Source: Hymenopellis radicata (Eukaryota; Basidiomycota; Agaricomycetes; Agaricales; Physalacriaceae). Taken from it: 33,616 nt of DNA. A model generated the notes under the pieces. That model was not told the origin of the DNA. It saw only the letters and a program-made list of their open reading frames with translations, and did no database searches. The stretch covers positions 1-33,616 of the forward strand of contig JADNRX010000554.1 in NCBI GenBank assembly GCA_015501595.1. Reading direction: 5' to 3'. This document shows, piece by piece, positions 9,584-20,974 of the stretch. The position numbers and the translations under genes were made by a program. The stretch's first letter is position 1, and each line of letters opens with the position of its first letter.

Positions 9584-12540
9584 TTACTGTACGCCCAAAC
9601 TCCATCTCTCTACGCACTCTTTATTACCATACATCTCAGCACTCGGAGCTCTCGTAGCAGGCAATTTCCAGCTACGGTAGTGATTTGACAGCCCATCGAG
9701 CGCTTCTTCCTCATGAGCATTTATCATCCGGCATATCTGAGCTCGGAAGGCCTCTAAGCCTTGAGCTTTCACAAGCTCGTATAGCTTGGAGACATCATAC
9801 GGATCGAATACATCGAATCTGTAATCGGAAACTTCGCCGATTATACACTGTAATCTCACTCAGCTACCAGATCATATGTGATGTCCAGGATCGTACCTTC
9901 TCATCTTCGTCAATCCAACCCATCACCGTTGTGACCGTATTTCGTTCGACAAGCAAGCCGATGACCGGCACTGCGACGCAGTGAAGCTCCCAGAGTGCAA
10001 GTGCAGACCTCAGCGCCATGGAGAGATGTGCGAGGTGTTCAAAACGCTCGTCGGGTAGCAAGACATATTCTACGATCAGCACCGGAATCTGAACACGGTC
10101 AATCCCAGTACACTGGGTGTAATGAGTAGTGACTGCAAAGTCGAACATAACAGCTTCCCGTCTGTGCTCGGACCACTCAGACCACTCTCCTTTTGGGAGA
10201 ATAAGGCAGTCTTCAGGAAGACCAAGCAGGAATGCAAAGTTCGGACGCATCTCTTCGAGAAGCGGTACACGATGTGATGCCGGTCCTTCATCAGAGCGGC
10301 GGAAACAGTGATGGACATGCCATTGTGGACAGTGGCTTATAATCGTTAGTTTTGCGAGATCACAAAGCAAGGGAATACTCACTTGAGAATGAGATTTGTC
10401 TCCGTCGCCTGCCATGCGCGAGAGAAGAGAGAGCTATAGAGGCTCATCCAATGAGTCGTGAGCGAGTGGCTATCAAGCGAGCTGATGGAGACGTTGCGTA
10501 GATCTCTCGCGTACAAGCAGAAAGTCAATGAGAACGAGACATCGGCCGTCGATAGCAACTGAACAGGAGATACGGAAGCTAAAACTGAGGACTTCTCATA
10601 TGCGGCCAGAAAGGGTTCAATCAGGTTGTGAGCATCGTCAGGGATTCCCTTCTTGGCATCCTCGATGATCGCCTTTGCGGGACCGTAGAATTAGACAGAA
10701 GCAGATTAAACTTTGTACACAACGCACCGAAACACGAGCACAGTCCACTTCGTGGGAGCCCTTGAAGACCTCAAGCCATTCCCTTATATTCGTCGGCAAT
10801 TCCACACTTGTTTGGGGTGCCCCGATGACGACGCCGGCTGCCTCCAGCCATTCTTCAATGGACGTTACATCCAAAGAAAACAAAAAGCTAGACAGGAGTC
10901 AGGACGAATTGGTGAGCGTGCCGAGTAAGGAGAAAGACGGGCGTACTTGAGTACGAGATCACTGGCAACCAACGGAGGATGTAGGCTATCAACCGGACGT
11001 CGGTTCTCCACAAGATCTGGACGCTTCATGTAGGACTTGTTCGGCCAGGAGCAGATGCGCAAGGCCGTGTCCGCCGAACGCTGCACGCTCTCGGAAACGA
11101 TACGCGTCGCAATCTCGCGTAGGTTGGATATTATGCTCCGTACGTGCCAGATATGTAACCTCGGGTCATGCATAAAATTCAGCGACTTGTAGGGCCAGTT
11201 GAGGAAAATCCTGTGTATCAATGGCTGATTCATAATGAGATCTGTGTACCATACTTAGTATTGGCGATGATACACACCTGTAAACTTCCGTTTTGGTCCG
11301 TCAATGTAGCAAGAAATGGTTCCCCTTTGAATTGGTCAAAGTACAGCCCGGCTAGAGGTGTTTCAAGGCCAAGAGCTGCATGGAGAGGAAGAGCAGCCGT
11401 CATGACCGACTTAAGATGTGCTCTGTGGGTTGAGTTCTCATCCGCTTCGAGGATAGCTTTGTTGTATTCAACTACGAGAATGGGGATTTCGAGAACATCG
11501 TCATCTCCGACTTGTGAGGTGTCCGTTGAATCCGCAAAGACGTAACCAGGATGATAGCGACGCGCAGCGATCAAGCGAGGGCTAGACAGAGGGACTCTCG
11601 CTGAGAACACAACATCGGGAACGACTACAGGCCACTCGAGCTCTGACAGTACGTTGCTGGTCGGGAAGAGAGACCAGCGTGGGCGAAAGCTGAAACAGAT
11701 CATAAGCTATCACTCGTGCAGAAGATTTAGAGCTCTTACCTGATACTGATTTCCGCATCCTTGAGCTCGTCGTGCCACGCACTAAGGAGCAATGAATCAT
11801 AAGCAGGTATCCAGTTGACAGCAGGAGCCAACGGAAGATCATTGTCGATATTAAATATGCAATGGTGCCTAATTCCATCTTTAGCGTCTTTCACGGCGCA
11901 CATCGTAAGATGGGTGCGGCGCAGAGTTGCCTGAATCTCTTTCCAGGCTCTCGACGGATATTCACCGGGAATTTGTACAGGCAGCCGCTCGTAGCACGGC
12001 ATATTCCAAACCTTTGTGTATGCGCGATCATTTAGTATCGCTGTGATCCGTTCAACCTCACGTTTGAGAGAATCAGGAATGTCAGCGTTTTTCGTTGCAG
12101 CCTATAGACCCTTTACATTAAGATGTACCGAGAAAAACTTATCAACACTGACCTTGGCGGGAGCAAAGTCGGGCAAGCGGCATATGAACAGCGTGTTCAC
12201 GGTGTCAATAGTGCTCGCATTGACGGAGGAAGGGTTCTTGATGTTGGGATCACGTCCCACACGGATTTCTGGACCGCCCCATGAGTAAGATGTATACCCG
12301 GAGGCGTTGGGAATAGATGTCGTGTTCCGGCGACCGTACAACAGTCTAAACATCCATATCAGCCATGAAGAAAGAAGTTCAACCAAGAAAGCCCGCTCAC
12401 TCTCGCACTTCGTCGTCCTCGCAGTATGGATAAGCACAAATAGTAGTCCATTGCGGGCCAGAGTCCACGTCGGAAAGTTCGATATCAGAGCTCACATGAG
12501 AATCGGAGTCGGAGTTTGTATAAGAGTCGGTGTCGGACAT
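9584..12540 (-). CDS. Nine-exon protein with two tandem copies of one domain (848 aa)
   Basis: Exons in transcription order: 12540-12401, 12345-12153, 12101-11740, 11689-11255, 11210-10947, 10887-10728, 10672-10383, 10335-9897, 9847-9584. All eight introns (44-59 nt) keep phase and leave 848 codons with no stop. The N-terminus is Asp/Ser-rich (residues 1-35). Two halves align: W-rich beta segments near 236 and 619, then V-P-hydrophobic segments near 264 and 638, then the strand IPILVVEY (300-307) versus IPVLIVEY (698-705), helices, and a C-terminal strand CIIA versus CIIG. The arrangement (VEY strand, Leu/Ala helix, then an F-x-DP-type segment) recalls a family of uncharacterised Agaricomycete proteins with a nuclease-like VEYK strand. 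Here the Lys is displaced (EYNK) or absent, so catalysis is doubtful. Function unknown. Introns 6 and 7 end in AAG. Confidence 0.75.
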
Positions 12541-13004
12541 AATAATCCAGATATAACGGTCAGTGTAGTAGAAGGTAGTATCAGTAGCGTGAGGAATCCA
12601 CGTTCAACATGACGGCTTAAAACACTAGGTCGGCAAAACGGGCCGGAGACAGGCCGAAAATTCAAGTTCCGACGGTAGACACTCACGACTGTCACCGTTT
12701 ACTTGCAATTAATAGTCAAAACAGATCCATCTTCTTTAGCTGAAGGGACATCATAAACCACTCTACTGTAAAACTCTGTAAGAAATGCAAAGTTTCATAC
12801 CGGCATCAGCGAACGCCTTGAACATAGCCGTATCCTTCGCCCGGCGCTGCTGCCAGTCACTCTCCTTCTGTGTTATACTGTTCGAATATCAAGTTCAACC
12901 ATGTCCGCAATGCGTGCAGTGTGAGCCCGCTCACCACAACGCGACTGAACGAACCGTTTTTGCGGCTTTCAATTGCCGCGGGAGCACCACGACTCTCAGG
13001 ACCT
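12541..13004. other. Spacer upstream of the 848-aa gene
   Basis: Probably the promoter of the minus-strand gene starting at 12540. Several frames are open on both strands from about 12785 but none has a recognisable domain. Confidence 0.4.
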
Positions 13005-13005
13005 C

Positions 13006-13120
13006 GAGCGCTGGTAAAGGACGATCCGACGCGTCCTTCGGTGTCGCAGAGGGAACTCCAAAATGGACGTAGGGACGGGTGCAAGGGACGAATGAGTCTT
13101 CTGGCCTGGCAGATTTGTTG
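13006..13120. repeat. Dispersed repeat B, copy 1
   Basis: About 115 bp recurring at 23488-23601 in the same orientation, starting GAGCGCTGGTAAAGGACGAT and ending GGCCTGGCAGATTTGTTG. The copies differ by scattered substitutions and at least one single-base indel (GTGCAAGG here, GTGAAGG there). The frame that is open in copy 2 is interrupted here. Confidence 0.75.
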
Positions 13121-13304
13121 GTGACGAACAGTACTTGGAAAGTGAAAGTGAATCTGATACACTCCCTTGGCTCAAAACGGTACGCAGGAGTCGTTCCGCA
13201 CTGAGCGCTATTTTTACAAGGCATGGGTGTCTTCCACTCTCCGCCCCGACATAATGCCTCGACGTTCCCATATAGAAAACCAATCCGTCGCTGTAGTCAT
13301 GCTT

Positions 13305-13576
13305 ACGCGTGACGTCAGTTCACGTGCAAGTGGCAGTGCTCGGGCGCAATACAATTTGCCGCGCTTACTTGCGACTATCATGGACGAAAACTCTGAGAAA
13401 GTCGACTAGACTATGGACGCATTTTGGTCATCCGGGAAGAGCCATTTGTGATCCTGTGGATATAGCCTTCCTCGGCATTACGATCTTTCATGGAAGCCAG
13501 CAAATTGGATAGTATGAGAGCGGATGCACCTTGTCGGTAAGCTACTGAACCCGCTTGATCATTGAATTTCTCTCAA
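13305..13576. repeat. Dispersed repeat A, copy 2, with CRE and E-box
   Basis: Partner of 8610-8847. TGACGTCA lies at 13310-13317 and CACGTG at 13321-13326, keeping the same order and near-identical spacing as in copy 1. Relative to copy 1 it has short insertions, for example around 13386-13410 and 13455-13470. Confidence 0.75.
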
Positions 13577-13649
13577 TGACAACAGTACCCATCTTGCCAG
13601 GGTTCGTGATTGATATACTTTCTCGTCGCAACGGAATGCGGCAGCCCAT

Positions 13650-13797
13650 GTTCCCGATATGTAGCTCCTTCATCAGCGCGCTTGTTGCTTTCCAGGAAGA
13701 AGGACGCGTGCCTGGATGAGTGATCCGGACTAAAAAAAGGCCTTAAACTTATGGTCACGAGTCCCAGGTCGATCGCGTTTCTCTCTTCTACAACATC
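13650..13797 (+). promoter_or_regulatory. Conserved 5' flank of DUF6535 copy 1
   Basis: The ~145 bp before the ATG at 13798 match the flank of copy 2 (27604-27745): TATGTAGCTCCTTCATCAGC, GCGCTTGTTGCTTTCCAGGA, AGGACGCGTGCCTGGAT, then GTCCCAGGTCGATCG. The duplication therefore took the proximal promoter along with the gene. No TATA box stands out. Confidence 0.6.
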
Positions 13798-16700
13798 ATG
13801 TCTTCTATCACTGTTGCACCTCCTTCAGACGAGACCGTCCTCCAGACACTCAGCAGCCGTTAACTCTGAGTGCAGAGTTTCACCGCATGGCCAATATATT
13901 CCCAGACGGTTGGTTCGACGGCAGCTATGAATCCAGCAGTGGATCGACGCTCCAGAACAGTGTCGTCCCAGACGACGGCGGCCCCACCAAGATTCGTGTC
14001 GTTCTCCCGACGATTCAGATGTGATGCAGAGGGGAAGCCCGTTCTTTGGAGTCAGGCATTCCAGTCAACGGACCCCAGGTGGTCAGTGTTGTACTTCCTT
14101 CTTACGTTGTCCTTTAGTACTAAGATCTAAGTATTGCAGTCGTAGATCCATTCGATTACGAACAGAAATACGGAGAGGACAAGCCTTACGAAGAAATGGG
14201 AGAAAGCGGGCGGATGTGGAAGACCTATCTTTCCGAAAGTGCCAAAGTGGATGCCGACAAAGTAATGAGCTGGACTGATGCTCTCGACGTGCTGCTTGTC
14301 TTCGTAAGTCGCACGTTATTACCTCGCTCTTTAGGTTTCGAACTCTCGATTGTAGGCAGGTCTCTTCTCCGCTGTTGTATCCACCTTCGTCGCGCAGACA
14401 TTTCAGACCCTTCAAATCGACAATGGCGAGGTCACTGCGTATCTCGTGTTCGAGCTCGTGCACCTTCAACGCGCGCTATGGACGGTGTAACCTCCGATGC
14501 CGTCCTCATTCCCATCTCACTCCAAATATGACGTTTCACGCAACGTCGACAGCCACCTGGGTCAATGGGCTGTGGTTTACCAGCTTGACTCTCAGCCTGA
14601 CGACAGCGTTGATCGCCGTTCTAACCAAGCAATGGATACACGAATACCGCACTTCGATCCAACTAGGACATATCGCGAACGCGTCGTATCCGCCAGTTCC
14701 GTTTTACCAACATGTCCGAGTGGCATGTTCCTGTGATCATCGGCCTCCTCCCCATTCTGATGCACGTCGCGCTGGGAGTTTTCTTTGCGGGTCTTATCCT
14801 CTTGCTCCTCTCCCTCAGCAAGCGTATCACTGCCTCCATTTCCGTCATTGTAGCTGCCGCACTAGCCGCGTATCTCGTAACGAATCTTCTTCCTGTTTTC
14901 GATCCCGGATGTCCGTATAAGACGCCCTTAACGCATTATGCTTATCGTCTTCAATCCCATCACGTCCGGGGAATGAGCAGATGGTTCTCCTTTCGACGCA
15001 TAGTCCTCTTGGTCAAGAGGCGTCGCGACTCTTGCCAATCGAGTGATACCACTGACACCGCCATTGAGCAATGGCAGGCACCCATCTGTCTTTGTGAGGA
15101 GCGGCTAGGGCAACAATCTCAATCTGATACTCCCGATGTTCCTTATGCTTCTTTTGCACTCTGCAGCTCCACACCGCCAACCCTCAGCGATGCTGAAAAA
15201 GCCATCGTCCAATCCAAATCGTATATTCTTGATGCTGAGGCGTCTGTCTGGCTTTACGGCGTGTCTTCGAACAGTTCGGTTCAGACAATTGTCCTGCAGG
15301 CGATCGCGAATCTTCCTCTTGAAAGTATTCCTTTGGTCACGAAGGCCATTCCATGCGGGCTCTTGAAGATGCAATTGATAGTGTAATGGGTTCACCCGAG
15401 TACAAGACGCTTCCAGCAGCCCAGCCCTTGTACGAAGTTCTAACACGATCTCTCATCCGCATTTCACCGGATGGACTTTTGCCATGGGTGCCCGAACATA
15501 TGAAATCGACGTTCTCTCTACCCCGGCTCCTCGATCCCTCTGAAAGAAGTTTTGCGGCGAGTTTCCTGTCCGAGCAGATTTTGACGCCTTCCGCCAAGTA
15601 CGATATAGCGGTCTGGGTCCAGATCCTTGGGAATGCGATGCGATGCGGTCCGGCATGGCTTGGAAAGGAGGAGAACTCCCATGTATGGCGTACATTCATC
15701 TATTGGCTCCTCTTCCAAACTCATAACTGTCTGTCGTGCTCAAAGCGCTTGGGTTCTCATGGATTTGTCTATGAGACAAGGATCCACAACTTCGATATAC
15801 ACGACCGTAGTGTGGATTACGGTGACAGCTGCTTGACTGTTGTGGACAATCCTTTGCCGGGATTTAGCACTTCAGAGGCCATCACACTCCATAAAGCGAT
15901 CACCAGGTTTCTGGTCCCCTCCCTTTCAGACTTTATTCTTCGTGTCCTTCATCCGAACTCCTGTCGCGGCCCAGTCTATCGTGGCATCCCATCCGACATT
16001 CGTCTCGCGCATGCTCTGATTCAACTCCCCGAATACCAGAAAACCGGGGATCCTGACGATCCTATGTCGCCAATTGGGTGCCTTGTCAATCGCATCGCAG
16101 ACACCGTTGGGATCAATATTGGGTTATACAACAGTCTCCATCCATATCATCCCGGCATCCCCGCAGCGACTTTCCACACCTTGACCAGCGTCGTATCCAA
16201 CACATTCGGCAACGATGTACTCCTCTCAGGCGAGAAGCAGCGGCTTCTTCACCCACTGTTTAGGGCTTTGGTATTGGACTCCGAGCTGGATCTTAAATAT
16301 CGTGCCTGGATGAATGATGCCGTGGCAGAAAACATTATTCGAACAATATTCCCGGACCCTTGTGATCTGCCTTCATTGGCCCCCTTGCTTTCCGACGTTC
16401 TGAAATCCACCACGCATCTGCAATGTCCCATACTTCTACCGCAGATTTATGAACGCCTCTGTCAAAGTCATTGGCTAGACGTGATAGGTGCAGCACGCTT
16501 TGGAGAGAGGAGGTATGCTCCGATGCATCGCGAGGAGACAGCATATTCTTTCCTTGCGGCGGCCTTCATTGAAGGTCTGGATATCCTCAGATCGCTTAGC
16601 CTGCCCATTTACAGCCGGGTGTGGAGATATATCCAGATACCTTCGAACTTGCTGATCCTGTGTAAACTACTCGTCCTGTCCGATGTGGAACGCCAAGTGC

Positions 16701-17074
16701 AATTGAAGAAACTAGCACCAGTGATAGACCGACACGTGTGGGAGCCGTGCTTGGAGGAACTAGAGGCCTTCGTTGAATCACGAGCCGCTTGTGATCGATA
16801 CGAACATCATCGCTCTCGTTCACTCCACCCCTACTTGAACGATACACCACTGATCTATAAACCGTATGATCAACTGCCTCGGACAGTGATGGACTTGACT
16901 GCTTACATACGAAGGCATTCAGCACCTGTACCGAGAACTACACGGTCTGGGATTGAGGTATGTGTGATTTACTTGCTTGATAACATGACTGAGCTCTCCC
17001 AGATACTCTCGCGGCTTGGTGGAATGCTTCCTAGAACCTCCAAGGCGGTAGCAGATAAGAATGAGATGGCGTGA
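13798..17074 (+). pseudogene. DUF6535 membrane protein, copy 1, with seven one-base losses
   Basis: Close paralog of the gene at 27746-30996. Exons by comparison: 13798-14078, 14140-14303, 14356-16957, 17003-17074, with introns ending CAG, TAG and CAG. DUF6535 proteins of mushrooms have four membrane helices and unknown function; here the helices fall near 14360-14420, 14560-14630, 14720-14815 and 14830-14900. Compared with copy 2, single G or C bases are missing near 13837, 13980, 14475, 14500, 14668, 14685 and 15350. Elsewhere length differences are multiples of three, and no stop occurs for the 1.7 kb after 15350. Exon 1 keeps ten codons (13895-13925) that copy 2 lacks. Either the gene died very recently or the consensus has homopolymer errors. 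The tail from 15353 alone gives a clean 573-codon frame, in part because the last intron is stop-free. Confidence 0.8.
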
Positions 17075-17495
17075 TATGAGTAGAACTCTACATGCTACAC
17101 AAATGTGCTCCTAGTCGAATTGTTATCTTAGTCATACATTGTCAGAATGCCTGCTCGTATTCTTGCTGGACTAGGTATCGCGTTTCCGAGAGCGATAATG
17201 AGGGTGAGCGCGCATGAGGCTCGGCCGTATCGGACAGCGGAGGACGCGACGGAGAGGGCGGTCGAGCCAGTGGAGCAGTTGTCATTGACGTTGGTGATGG
17301 GGATCACGAGGTGAGGCCATGTAATTCAGGGATAAGACCTTTATATCCGAAATTTTTCTTTCGTCGCAACCACCACCTTGGGTTTTCCATTCTGGTTTTA
17401 CTGGTATCCTCAGTATACGTACTACGTGCGCTTGACTTCGAACAGGTATCCCGTCTCATTTCACGACACGATTGCGAAGAGGACTACGTCAAATC
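17075..17495. other. Spacer after DUF6535 copy 1
   Basis: Similarity to copy 2's flank continues to about 17165 (TTGTCAGAATGCCTGCTCGT here and at 31106-31125), then ends. Nothing else is recognised; the rest probably contains the promoter of the F-box gene. Confidence 0.5.
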
Positions 17496-19531
17496 ATGGG
17501 GCCGCAGGAGCCTGACGATCGTGACTCCAAACCCATGTCGGATCTGAGGTGAGCTAAGTATACTCTGCTACTATGTTCACGCTAATGTGTCGAACAGCCA
17601 ATGTCTCTTGGACTTGACTGCACGGTACAACTGGGTCGAGACATACTGCCCAAATGCTGCTCTGGAGCACAATGACGCTTTGTCTGCGCTGGAATTGACC
17701 AGCGTATCCGCTTCGAAAACTTCATTGGAAGAAGAATACAGCCATATGCGCAGCGAAATTGCATCCCTTCTTGATGCGACGTCTCTTCTGCAAAAACGGG
17801 CAACGCTTTTGAGGAGCATCACGGACAAGCACGTCGGCGGTGTATCGTCGCTCCGTCGGTTCCCCGCCGAAATCCTGCTGGACGTGTTCGAGCAGTACGT
17901 TGGCTTAAACCAGAGCCGTATCACGTCTTTCGCACAGACCGTGGTCCATGGAAGTTACGCCAGGTCTGTCGCACGTGGCATCAGCTTGCGAGTAGCTGCC
18001 CACGCCTATGGTCGCGTTTTGCATTCTACAACCAAGACGTGTTTCGTTGGGTAGGCAATCGGGTAGGGGTCTTTTCCCATCACTGCCTCGATCTATTCCG
18101 TACGGCCCTTGCACTCTCCGCGTCTCGCCCGTTAAATGTCAAGATTGTCCTGGACAAGTTCTACGAGCACCAAACAAGCGAGACTACCCAAGAGGTTCTT
18201 GGAATCCTCCAGGGCGTCTCAGAACGATGGAGAGTCTAGATGTGCAGTGGTACGCTGGTCGGTATGTTTGCACGATGAATCAATGGCTACATGGTTTAGA
18301 GCACGGGAGACTACCACTCCTGAAGCGCTTGACTGCGCGGATCCAAACATACCAAAACGATGCCGATGCTCCCTATTACCCTAAGCCAATTACAGCATTC
18401 GCGTCAGCGCCCTGCTTGACCAGTGCATCCATCATCCTTCTGCAACCGGAGTTCTCCGTCGATAGTTGCCCTGCCAGCGACGATAAATTCTGCTTCATCT
18501 CCCTTCCGTATTGGCAGCTTCTTGATTTCCATTTCTCCGATGTCTATGAACTCTCCTCCCCAGAAACTGCCTGTATTCATCGGGCTTTCGTCGACATGCT
18601 CGATGCCGCGGCCGCTCCAAAACTCCGCACATTTTCTTACACTACGAATGCGAAGAATGTTTTCGCAGGCACCGCAATGCCTGAAAGGCCTCCTCCTACT
18701 TCAGGTCGGGCCGTCCACTGTGGCGTAGTCAAATTGGGCGTCTGTCATCCGGATATCCTCGAGCGCTATGCATTTCCAGCTCTGGCGGATCTCTACGTCG
18801 GAGATCCTGGTTCGATCGCAGGAGCTCGATATCCTGTCGAGACGATGTCCCTCGTCCATTCCATGCTAGTCGCCTCCGGCAGTGCCTTGACCACACTTCG
18901 ATTGTTCGGCGTAGTCTTGGATGAGTATTTCCTCTCTACAATTAGACATGAAGCTGGTCTCGAGTTTCTCGAGCTCGGAATATTCAGCTGGTCTACGCTG
19001 CCCACCCAAGACATCATTCTTCAAACATTTTTCCACGAGTTGTCTGAGGAAAATTCATCCCAGGCAGATTCGTTTCAACTCCTTCCTGCTCTTCGTTCCC
19101 TCCGCATCAAAATCTCACTAAACCATGCTGACAATGGACCCCACCGAGACAGCTCCGTTCCCATCCGCCATTTTGGATTTGCCGACGCGACACTCGCCGA
19201 AGCTCTCAAAGTGCGGTGTCGCCAACGGTCGCTGGATTTTGCGCTGGTGGTAATGGCCCGCACGGAGCACACCTGGGACTTGGACGTGCATGATCTCTCA
19301 GAGAGCGGGCTATGTGCAGCGGTTCAGCGGAAGGGTGAGGTCGATCCATGGGCACCTGTGTATTCAGAAGGTGCACGGTTTCTCGACGACCTTAGTGACG
19401 GTTCGAACTCGTCTGGTTGCGCAGAATGCAGCTGCCACTGGAAACATCCGAGAGAACTTCAAAAGGAATGCGCCGATTGTGCGCGACGCAAAGAAGACGA
19501 CGAGTTCTGGAGAGCCGGCGTGATATCGTAG
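17496..19531 (+). pseudogene. F-box protein with coiled coil; two -1 frameshifts
   Basis: Exon 1 is 17496-17548 and a 49-nt intron (17549-17597) ends in ACAG. Exon 2 encodes an amphipathic Leu/Glu helix (about residues 30-85), then the F-box RRFPAEILLDVFEQ, then WKLRQVCRTWHQLASSCPRL, typical of Agaricomycete F-box proteins that bind Skp1 and present substrates to an SCF ubiquitin ligase. A long variable C-terminal part follows, with a Cys/His cluster near the end (C-x2-C-x-C-H, later C-x2-C) that could bind zinc. The frame changes twice, near 17910 and near 18235. In both cases one extra C (AACC[C]AGAG, AGTC[C]TAG) would restore a single frame of roughly 610 residues. The remaining coding sequence is clean, so this is either a young pseudogene or a gene with consensus errors. 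Confidence 0.75.
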
Positions 19532-19698
19532 TCAGTATCATCTCATTCTATGACACCATTGTCCAAAGTATGACTCTCGATGTGCTTTTTTAGAAATTGA
19601 TTCTGTTGGCGAATTTCCAGCGAATCTGACGATGAGGCTTGCACGATGACGATACACTATTCTCGCGTTTGAATAAGGTAGCAATAACTCCTACCTAA

Positions 19699-20564
19699 TT
19701 ATACATCAAAGACCTTTGTGCGAATGTACTCCGTGTACTGCTCGTCAGTCGACGACTCGTATTTTGCCTTTATAGTCCCGAGATGGTCTGGCCCAATGAA
19801 ATACCTCAGCTGCTTCTTTCCGTCAGTCACAGCCTCACAAATCAGCTCTGCCACGTCCTCGGATGACATCTCTATAGCTCCTTCCATCGACGAGAACTTT
19901 TTCAAACAGTTCTGCACAGACTCTTCACACGCCAAGCACCGCATCGCTCTGTGAACGATTTCCAAAGCTCGTAGAAGCGAAGCCGTCATGTGGCACGACG
20001 CTCTTCAAGAAGATGTTCGGTGATGCTATTTCGTAGGACAAGGCCTCTGTGAAACCCTCCAGTGCGTGTTTACGAGTACATGGTCATCAAGGTCAACCCG
20101 AAGAAGCCGGACCCGGAGCTGATATTGATAACACCACCTCCATTGCTGTTAGCGCGGAGGTGTGAGAGCACGGCTCGCGTAACATTCATGGTACCTGCAT
20201 ACCATTAGTCCGAGCCGGAATGAGCAAAGGCCTTACCGAAGACGTTTACATCGAATTGGACTTTGACGCTCTCCCTTGGGATCGCTTCAAAAACGCTGTA
20301 CAGTCCATGGGCAGAGTTGTTAATCAAGACGTTGATCTGGCCAAACCGTTTGGCGCCCTTGAAGACGGCTGGCTCAATGGTTTTGAACTCGGAGAGGTCG
20401 AGGGGGAGGACGAGCAGGCGGTCTGAGAAGGAGTCGGCGGATAGGATGATGTCCTTTGCGGGAGAGCGCATGGTTGCGATTACATTCCACCCTTTTGCAT
20501 AGAATAATTTGGCGGTGGCGAGGCCAATTCCTGTACTGGTGCTGGTGATGAAGACGGGTTTCAT
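19699..20564 (-). pseudogene. Short-chain dehydrogenase/reductase, broken at the catalytic motif
   Basis: Starts at ATG 20564 with an NAD(P)-binding N-terminus containing TSTSTGIGLATA (a T-G-x3-G-I-G type loop) and the structural NNSAHG motif (NNAG-like). Exon 1 is 20564-20237; a 42-nt intron (20236-20195) ends in GCAG after a CTAAT branch site. Exon 2 continues through the Ser of the active site (INISSGSG) to MYS and then TAA. The expected Y-x3-K motif is missing about five bases: Tyr and the Lys of KHALEGF flank the gap. A second frame change lies near 19945, after which the frame is open to the TAA at 19699. These lesions are not simple G/C-run losses, so this copy is probably a true pseudogene of a ~280-residue classical SDR. 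Confidence 0.8.
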
Positions 20565-20974
20565 GGTGGATACAAGGTGCCAATGTTAGCCACTGCTTGG
20601 CCACTGCCATAGATCGGCGCAGACCGACAGCACCGGTAGGCGGGCCGGCGAAGCCGTCCAGGACGGTGATTTGCCTCTTTCCATGTTACCGTCACGATCC
20701 ACTGGCACGCTCGGTAAACGTAAGGTTATTGTCCAGCAGACGTTCTCCAAAGTCCTCCCTCCTACGCGGTGCAAGTCGCCCATTAATCTCGCGTAACCCT
20801 GGTGTTTCCAACCTTTTGCAGTGAAAGTCGTAGCCAAATTCGTTAACGACCTGGAGGGAAACGAGTAAGCGCGCTTTTACGGCAGTAAATGCTTATTGAC
20901 GCGTCCTGAATCCAGTGTCAACCCGACGGCTGCCTGCAAAGTTTGATCTCCTCACACATGATAGAGAGATATAA
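20565..20974. other. Divergent spacer between SDR and ankyrin-like genes
   Basis: The SDR gene runs left from 20564 and the ankyrin-like gene runs right from 20975, so this 410-bp stretch should hold both promoters. ATATAAA lies directly before the second ATG. No further feature is clear. Confidence 0.45.

Noticed and set aside
10638..10950. Plus-strand ORFs 10675-10950 and 10713-10928
   Set aside because: They lie antisense to exons 5-6 of the 848-aa gene, whose phases all agree.
13798..15386. Programmed ribosomal frameshifting in copy 1
   Set aside because: Seven shifts at unrelated sites with no common slippery heptamer or following structure is not a plausible programmed event.
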